49,798 nucleotides of DNA from Parablautia muri (GCF_009917485.1 NZ_QZDT01000030.1:1-49798); one strand, 5' to 3'; shown: positions 8,278 to 16,457, numbered from the stretch's first letter. The notes: a model not told the origin generated them from the letters alone. Numbers and translations are program-made.

Positions 8278-9165
8278 ATGAACAATCGCTAGATAGAATG
8301 TTTTCTGGAAGTCAGAAAAGAGCTGAATGTAACCAAGGCGGCAAAGAATTTATATCTGCCACAGCCTACTGTCAGCAGGTATATACAAGTACTGGAAGAA
8401 GAACTGGGTGTGACTCTTTTTATCTGTGAAGGCAAGCGGAAGATGCAATTATCTGAAGCAGGAAAGATTTACTATGACATATTTGAGCGGTTTCAGAATG
8501 AGCTTAGGGATGCAAAGAGACTGCAGCGGACACGTCAAAAAACGTTGCACTTTGATTACAATATTGGTTGGAATATCTCAACATTTCTTCCGGATATCAT
8601 CACGCAATGCCGGAAAAAAGATTCGGATTTGTATATTTCGATTGAATGCATGGAGTTTTCGGACCCGGTGGATGCTATTGTAAAGCACCGCCTGGATGCT
8701 ATTTTGACCTTGGCCAATTATCCTCAGCATCATTCAACGATTCGCCAAGAGAAGGTTACTAGTATACGGAGAGTCATTATTTATTCAGAAATATTGATAC
8801 CGCCGCATTATGTCCACGGACTGGAGGATTTCCGAGATTTTGAATTTTTTGTGATTAGTGATGACCGGATACAGCAGTTCCGCACGGAAATTGAAAATTA
8901 TTGTAAAACGTATCATTTTGTACCTAGGCTGAGGATGCTTACAAATATGGAAACAGTGATTGCCAATGTGGAGAATGGACAAGGTGTGTCGATTTTAGAT
9001 GAATGGGGAAAAAATATGGAGGGTAAAGGAATCCATTATGTAGAATTAAATTCAAACCATGATATTTGTATTGCCTGGAATAGCCAGGCGCAGACAGAGC
9101 TTTCCGCTATTCAGATTCTGAAGGAGGAATTTATTCAATACTTCGAAACGCATGTGATTGTGTAA
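8278..9165 (+). pseudogene. LysR-family transcriptional regulator with amber at codon 5
   Basis: AAGGAG at 8264-8269 precedes ATG 8278 by 8 bases, but codon 5 is TAG (8290-8292) in MNNR-stop-IECFLEV. Beyond it the frame is intact for 290 codons: the winged helix-turn-helix (ELNVTKAAKNLYLPQPTVSRY, then LEEELGVTLF) and the substrate-binding domain to residue 295. Family members usually have Gln at this position (inference). The next plausible in-frame start, GTG 8410, would remove the DNA-binding helix. It lies after the LVIVD gene and probably controlled the cluster. Confidence 0.8.
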
Positions 9166-9194
9166 ACGGATGTGGGGAATTTTAAAAATTATCA

Positions 9195-9245
9195 ATCATT
9201 TTCTGGAGGAAGCGCCTTGTGGTGTTTTCTCCAGAATGATTTTAT
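9195..9245. terminator. Bidirectional terminator between LysR gene and TRIC-like gene
   Basis: ATCATTTTCTGGAG (9195-9208) pairs with CTCCAGAATGAT (9229-9240), 12 pairs with a 2-base bulge, followed by TTTAT on the plus strand and flanked by A/T-rich sequence on the other. It lies between convergent genes. Confidence 0.6.
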
Positions 9246-9267
9246 AGATCGATTACATTTTATCTAT

Positions 9268-9918
9268 TTATTTGTCCTGGATGCCAGGTAGATTCCAACG
9301 ATAATGGCTTGCCAGAATGCGGATTGCAATTACCAAAAGGGCGCTAAACAGCATGGCATAATCTGAATGGGTAAACTGTAAAAGCAATACATAAAGACAT
9401 GCACCAGAGATGGAGGCACAGGCGTAAACATGCTTTTTCAGGACGTAAGGGGTTTCGCCTGCCATGATATCACGCAGTATGCCGCCGCCAATGCCAGTGA
9501 TGACACCAAGAAAGATAATCAGAAAATGGTATTCTCCATAGCCGGCATCCACGCCTGTATCAATTCCAATGACCGTGAAGGCTCCAAGTCCGATGGCGTC
9601 TAAAATATTCATAACCTTTTCATAACTTTCTATGTAACGACTTCCCAATAAAAAAGGCCAGCAACGAAATAGTAGGAACAGGATAAGGACTGTCAAAAAA
9701 GCCGTGAAGACATAAACCGGATTGCGGAACATATTGGGTGGGATGCTGCCAATCATTAAATCGCGGAGCATTCCGCCGCCTACGGCGGTGATAACGCCAA
9801 GGACGATGATGCCAAATAAATCCAATTTTTTGCGGACGGCAACCATGGCGCCGGAAGATGCAAAAGCTACGGTTCCGATGATCTCTATAGGGAAAAAGAT
9901 AGTTGCATGTAATTCCAT
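9268..9918 (-). CDS. TRIC/UPF0126 (YicG-like) membrane protein
   Basis: This 216-residue polytopic membrane protein of the UPF0126 family is related to trimeric intracellular cation channels. The fold has two repeats, each with a glycine-rich signature: GVITAVGGGMLRDLM in the first half and GVITGIGGGILRDIM in the second. Both are followed by a short polar segment (GSIPP, GETPY). Six to seven hydrophobic helices are visible. ATG 9918 has AAGGGG about 6 bases upstream, and that ribosome site lies inside the last unit of the 75-bp tandem array. It may be co-transcribed with the PHP gene upstream, through the array. The ion carried is not known. Confidence 0.9.
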   Translation of the reverse strand: MELHATIFFPIEIIGTVAFASSGAMVAVRKKLDLFGIIVLGVITAVGGGMLRDLMIGSIPPNMFRNPVYVFTAFLTVLILFLLFRCWPFLLGSRYIESYEKVMNILDAIGLGAFTVIGIDTGVDAGYGEYHFLIIFLGVITGIGGGILRDIMAGETPYVLKKHVYACASISGACLYVLLLQFTHSDYAMLFSALLVIAIRILASHYRWNLPGIQDK

Positions 9919-9920
9919 TT

Positions 9921-10181
9921 TTATACCCCTTGCATACCACGAGCTGTGCTTGTGGTACTGCTACCAATAAAGAGTTTGGAAGTTTACTTCCAAACTTATA
10001 CCCCTTGCATACCACGAGCTGTGCTTGTGGTACTGCTACCAATAAAGAGTTTGGAAGTTTACTTCCAAACTTATACCCCTTGCATACCACGAGCTGTGCT
10101 TGTGGTACTGCTACCAATAAAGAGTTTGGAAGTTTACTTCCAAACTTATACCCCTTGCATACCACGAGCTGTGCTTGTGGT
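9921..10181 (-). repeat. Perfect 75-bp tandem array with two hairpins per unit
   Basis: Three identical 75-bp units (9921-9995, 9996-10070, 10071-10145) are followed by a 36-bp partial unit to 10181. Each unit has a hairpin of TACCACGAGC and GCTTGTGGTA (one G-T pair, 3-base loop) and a second, perfect 10-bp hairpin of GTTTGGAAGT and ACTTCCAAAC with a 2-base loop. The array starts 7 bases after the PHP gene's stop and ends at the ribosome site of the TRIC-like gene. Since 75 is divisible by 3 it stays open as 25-residue repeats on the minus strand, but this is not a convincing protein. The exact identity shows recent amplification, or homogenisation. Confidence 0.95.
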
Positions 10182-10187
10182 GGTTTC

Positions 10188-10982
10188 CTAAATTCCTAAA
10201 TCCAAAATCGGACAGATGCCCAAGGATTGCAATTTTTCATAGGCCAGTTCCATAGCATCATCCCACATATATTTTGGTTCATGACAGTCTGAGCCTACAA
10301 TGACTTTGACGGGGGCCTTAGCAGCCAGAAGCCAGAAACGGTCGTCAGGATAAGGATAACGTGTCCCGTCAGGATAGAGCCGCAGGCCGCGCCTGAAACC
10401 ATTGGCATTGTATTCAAGAATGGTTCCGGTGGTAACTGCGGTATCAATAATCATATCAGCAGCTTTTTGACAGTCATTATTCCAGGCATAGGGATTTAAC
10501 AGGTATAGGTCGGGATGGGCAACAGCCTTAAAGAGACCGGTTTTCATGCCTTCGGTTAAGGTGCGGGCATAGAAGATATATTCATCCGTAGAAGTTATTT
10601 CGTAAGTGTTTCCATATTCTCCCTCTGCATTTATGTAAAAGTGTTCGCCCAGCAACAGATATTCAACATTCCATTTGGTCAATAATTCTTCATAATAATT
10701 GAAATATTTTGGCAAATACTCAATTTCCAGTCCTTTTCGTATTTTTATTTTATCTTTATATTTTTCGGATAGCGTATCTACTGTTTCCAGATAATCTTTT
10801 AATTCATGAAATTCCATCCGCCTGCCGAAATCAGCCTCGGGTTTTAGATAAGGCGCGTGGTCAGAGAAGCCAAGCTGAGAAAGTCCGCTTGAAAGAGCGG
10901 ATTTTACGTAGTCTTCCTCCTGCCCAAGGGCATGTTTGCAACGCTGGCAGTGGGTGTGGAAATTATTTTTTATTGTTAACAT
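10188..10982 (-). CDS. PHP-domain histidinol-phosphatase (HisJ-like)
   Basis: This 264-residue metal-dependent phosphoesterase of the PHP superfamily resembles HisJ/HisK, which dephosphorylate histidinol phosphate. Metal-binding motifs are in order: NFHTHCQRC near residue 8, FSDHAP near 40, LLGEHF, the AVAHPDLYL histidine and the GSDCHEP near the C terminus. The length agrees with the family. ATG 10982 has only a weak ribosome site. No other histidine genes are nearby, so the physiological substrate may differ. The stop at 10188 abuts the tandem array. Confidence 0.85.
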   Translation of the reverse strand: MLTIKNNFHTHCQRCKHALGQEEDYVKSALSSGLSQLGFSDHAPYLKPEADFGRRMEFHELKDYLETVDTLSEKYKDKIKIRKGLEIEYLPKYFNYYEELLTKWNVEYLLLGEHFYINAEGEYGNTYEITSTDEYIFYARTLTEGMKTGLFKAVAHPDLYLLNPYAWNNDCQKAADMIIDTAVTTGTILEYNANGFRRGLRLYPDGTRYPYPDDRFWLLAAKAPVKVIVGSDCHEPKYMWDDAMELAYEKLQSLGICPILDLGI

Positions 10983-11124
10983 TTTGTTTTGCCATAGCCT
11001 TTCTATATGATATTATCAGTATAATTTGGGGATTGGTAAAAAGCAAGATTTTTTCTCCCTTGATTTCATGAAGACAGATGAGATTATACATAACTGTTTT
11101 ATGATTAAACAAACGTAAAACAGT

Positions 11125-11181
11125 AGGTGCCGTTTGTGAAATCTTCGTAAAAGAGTTTAGGAAAAATGCAAAACGGCACCT
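11125..11181 (-). terminator. Hairpin after the purine permease gene
   Basis: AGGTGCCGTTT (11125-11135) and AAACGGCACCT (11171-11181) form a perfect 11-bp stem with a 35-base loop, just past the permease stop at 11192. T-rich sequence follows on both strands. The loop is long for a classic terminator, but the place fits. Confidence 0.5.
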
Positions 11182-11191
11182 TTTTAGTATC

Positions 11192-12550
11192 CTATAAGAA
11201 GATATATTTACAGATAAACAGTACAGCAAGTATATACATAAGCGGCGTGATTTTCTTAGACTTTCCACAAACTACATTGATGATGACATAGGAGATAATA
11301 CCAATGGCAATACCTTCTGATATGCTGTACATCAAAGGCATGGACAGCAGACACAGATAGGTGGGAATAGCCTCGGTAAAGTCGTTGAAATCAATATCCG
11401 CCACAACAGTTACCATTAAGAAGCCTACAAAAATCAATGCGGGAGCCGTAGCAAATCCCGGAATTGCGCAGAAGATTGGAGACAGGAAAATGGATAATAA
11501 GAACAATAAACCGGTTATTACGGATGCAAGGCCGGTTCTTGCGCCTGCCGCTACACCTGAGGAGCTCTCCACGAAGGTAGTAGTGGTGGAGGTACCAAAT
11601 ACTGCGCCTGCGCTGGTTGCGATAGCGTCTGCTAATAGCGCCTGCTTAATGCGGGGAAGCTTACCGTTTTTATCTAACATATCAGCCTTTGTAGCAACAC
11701 CGATTAAAGTGCCAAGTGTGTCAAACATATCCACAAAAAGGAATGCAAAGAGTACAACAATAAAATTAATAATGCTTACGCCAGAGAAATCAGCCTTGAT
11801 TACCTGTCCAAATGTCAGGGAAATTGCGGATAAATCTGTCATGCCCAGGGCAGGATACAGAGAGTAAAATCCGTTTTCCGCATCAATTGTATAAATGCCT
11901 AGCGCCTGGCAGACCATGCCCAGGACCCATGTGGCAAGTATACCAATTAAGATGGAGCCTTTTACATTTTTCACATAGAGGATTGCTGTGATAAATAACC
12001 CAATTAGTGCAAGGATGGCACAAATACCTTTGGTGTGAAATTCGCCGGCGAAATCTACGTAGCTTACCAGAGTGGAAGAATTCGCCACTACAAGGTGCGC
12101 GCCCTGAAGACCGATAAAGGCAATAAAGAGTCCGATACCTGCGCTTACGCCCTTTTTCAGGGTGAGCGGAATCGCATTAAAGATAGCCTCGCGCACGTTT
12201 GTCAGGGACAATATAATGAAAATAATTCCCTCGACAAATACAGCAGCCAGCGCTACCTGCCAGGAATAGCCGTATGCTCCGCATACGGTAAAAGCAAAGT
12301 AGGCATTCAGGCCCATACCGGGAGCAAGTGCGAAAGGATAATTTGCAAGCAGTGCCATCAGGATTGTCCCTACAAAGGATGCTAGGGCGGTGGCTATCAA
12401 AACAGCGGTTTTATCCATTCCTGCAGCAGACAGTAAGGAAGGATTTACTGCTAAGATATACGCCATTGTCATAAAAGTGGTAATACCACCCATTACTTCT
12501 GTTTTGACAGTTGTGTTGTTTTCTTTTAATTTAAAAAAATTTTCTAACAT
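11192..12550 (-). CDS. NCS2-family purine permease (AzgA-like, adenine/guanine/hypoxanthine)
   Basis: This is a 452-residue proton-coupled nucleobase transporter of the inner membrane. It starts MLENFFKLKENNTTVKTEVMGGITTFMTMAYIL, the AzgA/PbuG hallmark. Further family features are FALAPGMGLNAYFAFTVC, LFVDMFDTLGTLIGVA and GTSTTTTFVESSSGVAAGARTGL. There are about 12-14 hydrophobic segments. It lies 56 bases downstream of apt on the same strand, which forms a purine uptake and salvage unit. I see no purine riboswitch upstream of either gene. Confidence 0.93.
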   Translation of the reverse strand: MLENFFKLKENNTTVKTEVMGGITTFMTMAYILAVNPSLLSAAGMDKTAVLIATALASFVGTILMALLANYPFALAPGMGLNAYFAFTVCGAYGYSWQVALAAVFVEGIIFIILSLTNVREAIFNAIPLTLKKGVSAGIGLFIAFIGLQGAHLVVANSSTLVSYVDFAGEFHTKGICAILALIGLFITAILYVKNVKGSILIGILATWVLGMVCQALGIYTIDAENGFYSLYPALGMTDLSAISLTFGQVIKADFSGVSIINFIVVLFAFLFVDMFDTLGTLIGVATKADMLDKNGKLPRIKQALLADAIATSAGAVFGTSTTTTFVESSSGVAAGARTGLASVITGLLFLLSIFLSPIFCAIPGFATAPALIFVGFLMVTVVADIDFNDFTEAIPTYLCLLSMPLMYSISEGIAIGIISYVIINVVCGKSKKITPLMYILAVLFICKYIFL

Positions 12551-12606
12551 GTCTATCTCCTCCTACGGTGATGTGTTATGTTATCCGTTGTCTGTGTCCA
12601 TAAGTA

Positions 12607-13131
12607 CTATTTTCCTTCATAAATGATGACGCTTTCCACGTCATAGCCCTTGAGCTGTTCACGTCCTTTTAACCCGGCAAGTTCCATCAGAAAGACAATT
12701 TTTTCCACACTGCCGCCCAAGGCTTCTATCATGCGGATGCTGGCTTTGATGGTGCCGCCTGTTGCAATCAGGTCATCAATCAGTACAACACGATCTCCCG
12801 GCTTAATGGCATCCCGGTGTATCTCAATGACAGCGCTGCCGTATTCCAAATCATAGCTCTCTGAAATAGTCTCACGGGGCAGCTTTCCCTTTTTGCGGAT
12901 GGGGACAAAAGCCTTGTGAAGCGCATACGCCACTGGTACGCCGAAAATAAAGCCTCTTGATTCTGTTCCGGCAATGATATCGAAGTCAATGCCTGTAAGC
13001 TTTTCTTTCATGGAATCAATGGCCAGTGCCAGTCCGTCCGGATCCTGCAGTACGCTTGTTACATCGCGGAAAATAATACCTTCTTCAGGAAAATCCGGTA
13101 TACTTTGCACGTATTCCTCCAGTTTTTTCAT
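12607..13131 (-). CDS. apt: Adenine phosphoribosyltransferase
   Basis: This cytosolic enzyme converts adenine and PRPP to AMP and pyrophosphate. The 174-residue length is standard. It starts MKKLEEYVQSIPDFPEEGIIFRDVTSVL, typical of Apt, and the PRPP-binding loop VVLIDDLIATGGT lies near residue 120. The flexible-loop region RKKGKLPRETISESYDLEYG is also present. It leads the purine salvage operon with the NCS2 permease and has its own promoter (13180-13208). Confidence 0.96.
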   Translation of the reverse strand: MKKLEEYVQSIPDFPEEGIIFRDVTSVLQDPDGLALAIDSMKEKLTGIDFDIIAGTESRGFIFGVPVAYALHKAFVPIRKKGKLPRETISESYDLEYGSAVIEIHRDAIKPGDRVVLIDDLIATGGTIKASIRMIEALGGSVEKIVFLMELAGLKGREQLKGYDVESVIIYEGK

Positions 13132-13179
13132 TTACTGTTTCTCCATTCTTTATAAAAATTTAATAGTTGCAATAAAGTT

Positions 13180-13208
13180 ATTATATTTTGTTCCCAGACA
13201 AAACGCAA
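13180..13208 (-). promoter_or_regulatory. SigA-type promoter for apt-permease operon
   Basis: On the minus strand TTGCGT (13203-13208) and a perfect TATAAT (13180-13185) are 17 bases apart, about 50 bases before the apt ATG. Confidence 0.6.
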
Positions 13209-13308
13209 TAAAAATTGTTAATTTCACGAAAATTAAGGGCAGGATATAGATTTGGCGGAAAATAACCGGATAAATTTCTTTTAGCTGGAATTGTCAAATA
13301 TAAATTGA

Positions 13309-13337
13309 TTGCTGCTACCTTTCTTTTCTGCTATTAT
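13309..13337 (+). promoter_or_regulatory. SigA-type promoter for the 13.4 kb gene pair
   Basis: TTGCTG (13309-13314) and TATTAT (13332-13337) are separated by 17 bases, about 80 bases before the small conserved gene at 13418. Confidence 0.45.
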
Positions 13338-13417
13338 GAAAACAGAAACAGGTTAAAAATTGGCAGGCATGCAGATTCCCGGAACAGAAAACAAATACGA
13401 TAGAATGGGGACAGAAA

Positions 13418-13618
13418 ATGGAAAATCAATATTTCAATGAGGCACTTCAAAATTTTGTGAAGGATTTTGCTTATGGGGGAGCCATAAGGCATTTGGTGGA
13501 TTTAGGGTATGATACGGACAAAATTATTAAGGAATATCATTACCCGCTTTCAAGGGACGCTATTGATAAAATTGTGAAAGAACATCTGGCGGGTAAGCGT
13601 AACAGTTCCGATCATTGA
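13418..13618 (+). CDS. Small conserved hypothetical protein, 66 aa
   Basis: This is a soluble, helical small protein: NFVKDFAYGGAIRHLVDLGYDTDKIIKEYHYPLS, then a basic C terminus. I recall no named function. The composition and regular frame suggest a real gene rather than a shadow, and it has a promoter-like sequence upstream. The GAIRHL and DTDKIIKEYHYPLSRDAIDKIV segments look like short helix-turn-helix packing, but DNA binding is not established. It is followed by a YdcF-like gene 106 bases on. Confidence 0.7.
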   Translation: MENQYFNEALQNFVKDFAYGGAIRHLVDLGYDTDKIIKEYHYPLSRDAIDKIVKEHLAGKRNSSDH

Positions 13619-13724
13619 AGCAGCATAGATAAAGATTCGGATCAGTAGATGGCGGAAACTGTCCTGATGCAGAATTCATTGGAAGATAAAATGGGAATGG
13701 CGGCAATGCTGGAGGGAAAGATAA

Positions 13725-14468
13725 ATGTGCTTTGTACTGCTTTTATTAGGAATTATTTTTATAGGGTATTTCTGTGGTATAATTTTTTTCACAGGTCATG
13801 CCGGAAGTTTTTCTTTTGTGTGGCTGTTTCTTGGAATTGGAGCATTTATCATGTGTATTCTTCTAAAAAAGAAAATTTGGCATGACCGTATTCCTTTTTG
13901 GTTCAGGCGTTTTTTTATTGTGTTAGTATGCCTTGGCGGAATATTGTTTCTTGTGGTGGAAGGGTGTATTGTCAGCGGTTTCTCTAAAAAAGGGCCTTCC
14001 GGGCTCGATTATCTTGTTGTACTGGGGGCGCAGATAAAAGCAGGCGGGCCTTCAAGGGCGCTGCAGTACAGACTGGATGAGGCTGCAGGCTATCTGGTGG
14101 AAAATCCTGATACGAAGGTGATTGTATCTGGCGGCCAGGGGGCGGATGAACCTGTATCGGAAGCACAGGGAATGCACGATTATCTGGTGGAAAAGGGAAT
14201 CGCACCGGAGAGAATTCTGATGGAAGACCAGTCGAGAAATACCTTTCAAAACCTTGTTTTTTCGGCAGAGCTTTTGGATAAGGAAGCAGACAGTGTAGGA
14301 GTGGTCAGTAATAATTTTCATGTATTTCGGGCTGAGAAGATTGCCAGGAAGGCGGGTTATCAGAATGTTTGTGGGATTGCTGCCAAAGGGGAACCGTTTT
14401 TACAGTATAATAATATGATGCGGGAATTCTTTGGTGTTTTGAAGGATTTTTTGGCGGGAAATATGTAG
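13725..14468 (+). CDS. YdcF/SanA-like (DUF218) membrane-anchored protein
   Basis: This 247-residue protein has three N-terminal membrane helices (about residues 3-50 and 63-88) followed by a DUF218 domain. The domain shows DYLVVLGAQIKAGGPSRALQYRLDEA, VIVSGGQGADEPVSEAQGM, ILMEDQSRNTFQNLVFSAEL and VVSNNFHVFRAEKIARKAG, the conserved DUF218 blocks. Members include SanA (vancomycin exclusion) and YdcF, and are proposed to act in envelope metabolism. GGAGGG at 13711-13716 sits 8 bases before the ATG. The substrate is unknown. Confidence 0.88.
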   Translation: MCFVLLLLGIIFIGYFCGIIFFTGHAGSFSFVWLFLGIGAFIMCILLKKKIWHDRIPFWFRRFFIVLVCLGGILFLVVEGCIVSGFSKKGPSGLDYLVVLGAQIKAGGPSRALQYRLDEAAGYLVENPDTKVIVSGGQGADEPVSEAQGMHDYLVEKGIAPERILMEDQSRNTFQNLVFSAELLDKEADSVGVVSNNFHVFRAEKIARKAGYQNVCGIAAKGEPFLQYNNMMREFFGVLKDFLAGNM

Positions 14469-14520
14469 TGACGGACGTTTGCTGGCACACAGCGTCCTTA
14501 AAGATTGATTCCCTGTTGCG

Positions 14521-14595
14521 TGAATCCAGTCCTTCGGCGAAGACAAACTTTTCATGACTGGATTCAGTAACAGTTCGGCAAGGCTGAACTGTTAC
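14521..14595. repeat. Two consecutive inverted repeats (intergenic structured element)
   Basis: TGAATCCAGTC (14521-14531) pairs with GACTGGATTCA (14556-14566), a perfect 11-bp stem with a 24-base loop. Directly after, GTAACAGTTC (14567-14576) pairs with GAACTGTTAC (14586-14595), a perfect 10-bp stem with a 9-base loop. No T-run follows, so a simple terminator is unlikely. The rest of the 14469-14726 gap shows nothing else clear. Confidence 0.75.
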
Positions 14596-14726
14596 GACTT
14601 CCGTGGCCCAAAATAGATAATGGGTGAATTAATTTTTGAAACATGTTATAATGATTTATAGTTTTATAGATGATTTGCGTTACTTATGATGACGGGGGAG
14701 AAAAAGGATTAAAATGGGGGATAAAG

Positions 14727-15443
14727 ATGAATCAAATAGAAAAATTAAGAGAGATTGTTGAGGGAACGGACAACATTGTTTTTTTTGGCGGGGCAGGTGT
14801 TTCCACGGAAAGCGGCATTCCTGATTTCAGAAGTGTGGACGGTCTGTATAATCAGAAGTATGATTATCCTCCGGAGACGATTTTAAGCCATACTTTTTAC
14901 AGACAAAAGCCGGAAGAATTTTTCCGTTTTTATAAGGATAAAATGCTTTGCCTTGGTGCAAAACCCAATGCCGCTCACTTAAAGCTTGCCCAGTGGGAGC
15001 AGGAAGGAAAGCTTAAGGCGGTCATTACCCAAAACATTGACGGACTCCATCAGGCGGCAGGAAGTAAACGGGTATTGGAGCTGCATGGAAGTGTGCTGCG
15101 CAACTATTGTGAAAGATGCGGGAAATTTTTTGATGCGGAATATATGCTGCACGCAGACGGTGTACCGAAATGTGATGAATGTGGAGGGACGATCAAACCG
15201 GATGTGGTTTTGTATGAGGAGGGGCTTGATGACAAGACTCTCAGGGATGCCATTTACTACATTCAAAATGCAGACGTTCTGATAATCGGCGGCACTTCGC
15301 TGGTAGTTTATCCGGCAGCAGGTCTGATTGATTACTATAACGGAAATAAACTGATTTTGGTCAATAAGACACCTACGGCCAGAGACGGAGCGGCGGACCT
15401 GGTGGTGCAGGGCAGCATTGGGGAAATATTTGCGGCTTTGTAG
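14727..15443 (+). CDS. NAD-dependent protein deacylase, sirtuin (SIR2) family
   Basis: This 238-residue class III deacylase removes acyl groups from lysines, consuming NAD. It has the NAD-binding GGAGVSTESGIPDFRS (about residues 19-34), TQNIDGLHQAAGS, the catalytic His in LELHGS and a zinc site of two CxxC pairs (YCERC and KCDEC). GGTSLVVYPAAGL completes the Rossmann part. I chose ATG 14727, with GGGGG just upstream, over the longer frame at 14670 because family homology begins there. It is followed by the DUF951 gene 28 bases on. Confidence 0.93.
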   Translation: MNQIEKLREIVEGTDNIVFFGGAGVSTESGIPDFRSVDGLYNQKYDYPPETILSHTFYRQKPEEFFRFYKDKMLCLGAKPNAAHLKLAQWEQEGKLKAVITQNIDGLHQAAGSKRVLELHGSVLRNYCERCGKFFDAEYMLHADGVPKCDECGGTIKPDVVLYEEGLDDKTLRDAIYYIQNADVLIIGGTSLVVYPAAGLIDYYNGNKLILVNKTPTARDGAADLVVQGSIGEIFAAL

Positions 15444-15471
15444 TTTTTGCGGATGGGAAGGATATTAGTCT

Positions 15472-15648
15472 ATGGATATTCAGGTAGGCGACAGCCTGAC
15501 TTTAAAAAAAGCGCATCCTTGCGGAAGTCATGAATGGGACGTTCTTCGCGTTGGGGCGGACTTCCGGTTAAAATGTGCAGGATGCGGGCATCAGATCATG
15601 ATTCCGCGCAGCCAGATTGAAAAAAGGATTAAAAAAGTAAAGCGTTAG
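15472..15648 (+). CDS. DUF951 domain-containing protein, 58 aa
   Basis: This small Firmicutes protein begins MDIQVGDSLTLKKAHPCGSHEWDVLRVGADF and continues RLKCAGCGHQIMIPRSQ to a basic tail. That is the full DUF951 pattern: KKxHPCGSxEWxVxRxGADxRLKCxGCxHxxMxPR. The cysteines (PCG and CAGC) may bind zinc. In many Firmicutes a DUF951 gene lies beside parB/ychF-type housekeeping genes; here it follows the sirtuin. Function unknown. It converges with the lipoprotein gene at 15663. Confidence 0.88.
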   Translation: MDIQVGDSLTLKKAHPCGSHEWDVLRVGADFRLKCAGCGHQIMIPRSQIEKRIKKVKR

Positions 15649-15662
15649 ATCTGGGGAGGGGC

Positions 15663-16457
15663 CTAGTCAAAAAGCCCCTCCATCCTGCTTTCGAAATCCT
15701 CCGCCCATTTCGCGGTATTATCTTCAATTTCTTTTTCCAGAACGTTGATTTTTTGCATGATTTCTTCCGGATATTCTTCGGAATCAATATTCCCCATAAA
15801 AGCATTGATAAATTCGTCACTGACGTGAAGTTTCCATTTTCCGTCCTGCTTAAATGCGGAGAGAGTAACACTGATAGTACAGGTATCATCGGAATCTAAA
15901 GAATCTATTATGGATAAAAAGCCATCCATGTCCTGATTTAGATCCCGCATATCTTTCATCAGTGATCTAAGGCCGATGCCGTTGCTTTGGGACATATTTT
16001 CAAGGAGGAAAACCATATAGTTCCCTGTGGCCAGCGACATGTCAAGATTGGTGATATCCATGTCGATTTCCGCAGTTTGATCGGATTCACGAACCTGTGT
16101 TATTTCCCATGATAGGTTTTGGGTGAGCTTTTGGGAAAGCTGGTAGTTGCGCTTATAATGCTTTCCTTTTATAAGAGTGGGCTGAAGTAATTCATTAAAG
16201 ACCCGGTATTGCGCTGAGGTGGGAATGCCAATCCAGTTCCGGGTGGTGGATATATAATTGTCTGTGTATTCGTTAAAAGTGTCCAAATCCAATGTTCGCA
16301 GGCTATTCATTACATTTTCCGCGGTATGCTCCGGGGAAGTAAGGTGGTCTTGTGTAGCCTCTGCGCCAACGCTTTCCACGGATGTTTTTCCGGAACAGGC
16401 GCACAGAAATATGTTTCCGATGATAAATAAAAGCAATAGTATTTTTTTCTTTGTCAT
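15663..16457 (-). CDS. Predicted lipoprotein, 264 aa
   Basis: A signal peptide (KKKILLLLFIIGNIFL) ends in the lipobox LCAC, so the mature protein would be lipid-anchored at Cys21 on the outer face of the membrane. The remainder is an alpha/beta domain with an NTF2-like flavour: a helix HTAENVMNSLRTLDLDTFNEYTDNY, then beta-rich DQTAEIDMDITNLDM and TISVTLSAFKQDGKWKLHVSDEF. I recognise no named family with confidence. GGAGGTG precedes the ATG. It has its own promoter (16522-16549), and its C-terminal codons overlap an 8-bp hairpin (15655-15681) that may help end the DUF951 transcript. Confidence 0.8.
   Translation of the reverse strand: MTKKKILLLLFIIGNIFLCACSGKTSVESVGAEATQDHLTSPEHTAENVMNSLRTLDLDTFNEYTDNYISTTRNWIGIPTSAQYRVFNELLQPTLIKGKHYKRNYQLSQKLTQNLSWEITQVRESDQTAEIDMDITNLDMSLATGNYMVFLLENMSQSNGIGLRSLMKDMRDLNQDMDGFLSIIDSLDSDDTCTISVTLSAFKQDGKWKLHVSDEFINAFMGNIDSEEYPEEIMQKINVLEKEIEDNTAKWAEDFESRMEGLFD

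Noticed and set aside
4743-8292. Idea that a deaminase or hypermutator caused the stops, because all could come from C to T or G to A changes
   Set aside because: Every stop codon reachable by a transition arises from C to T or G to A by the structure of the code, so this pattern is no evidence. Aligned intact homologs would be needed.
4743-9165. Stop-codon reassignment or selenocysteine in the redox cluster
   Set aside because: All three stop codons occur in frame, and neighbouring housekeeping genes end normally with TAA, TAG and TGA (rpsR, ssb, dnaB). No SECIS-like hairpin was evident.
9620-10165. Minus-strand ORF across the 75-bp array coding 25-residue repeats
   Set aside because: It has no ribosome site, overlaps the TRIC-like gene in another frame, and is open only because the unit length is a multiple of 3.
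9921-10181. CRISPR array
   Set aside because: The units are contiguous and identical with no variable spacers, the unit is 75 bp, and there are no cas genes.
11361-11867. Plus-strand ORF opposite the purine permease
   Set aside because: It is a shadow of the permease frame with low-complexity composition and no ribosome site.
12551-13400. Purine riboswitch for the apt-permease operon
   Set aside because: I looked on the minus strand upstream of both genes and found only a SigA-type promoter, none of the conserved riboswitch core.
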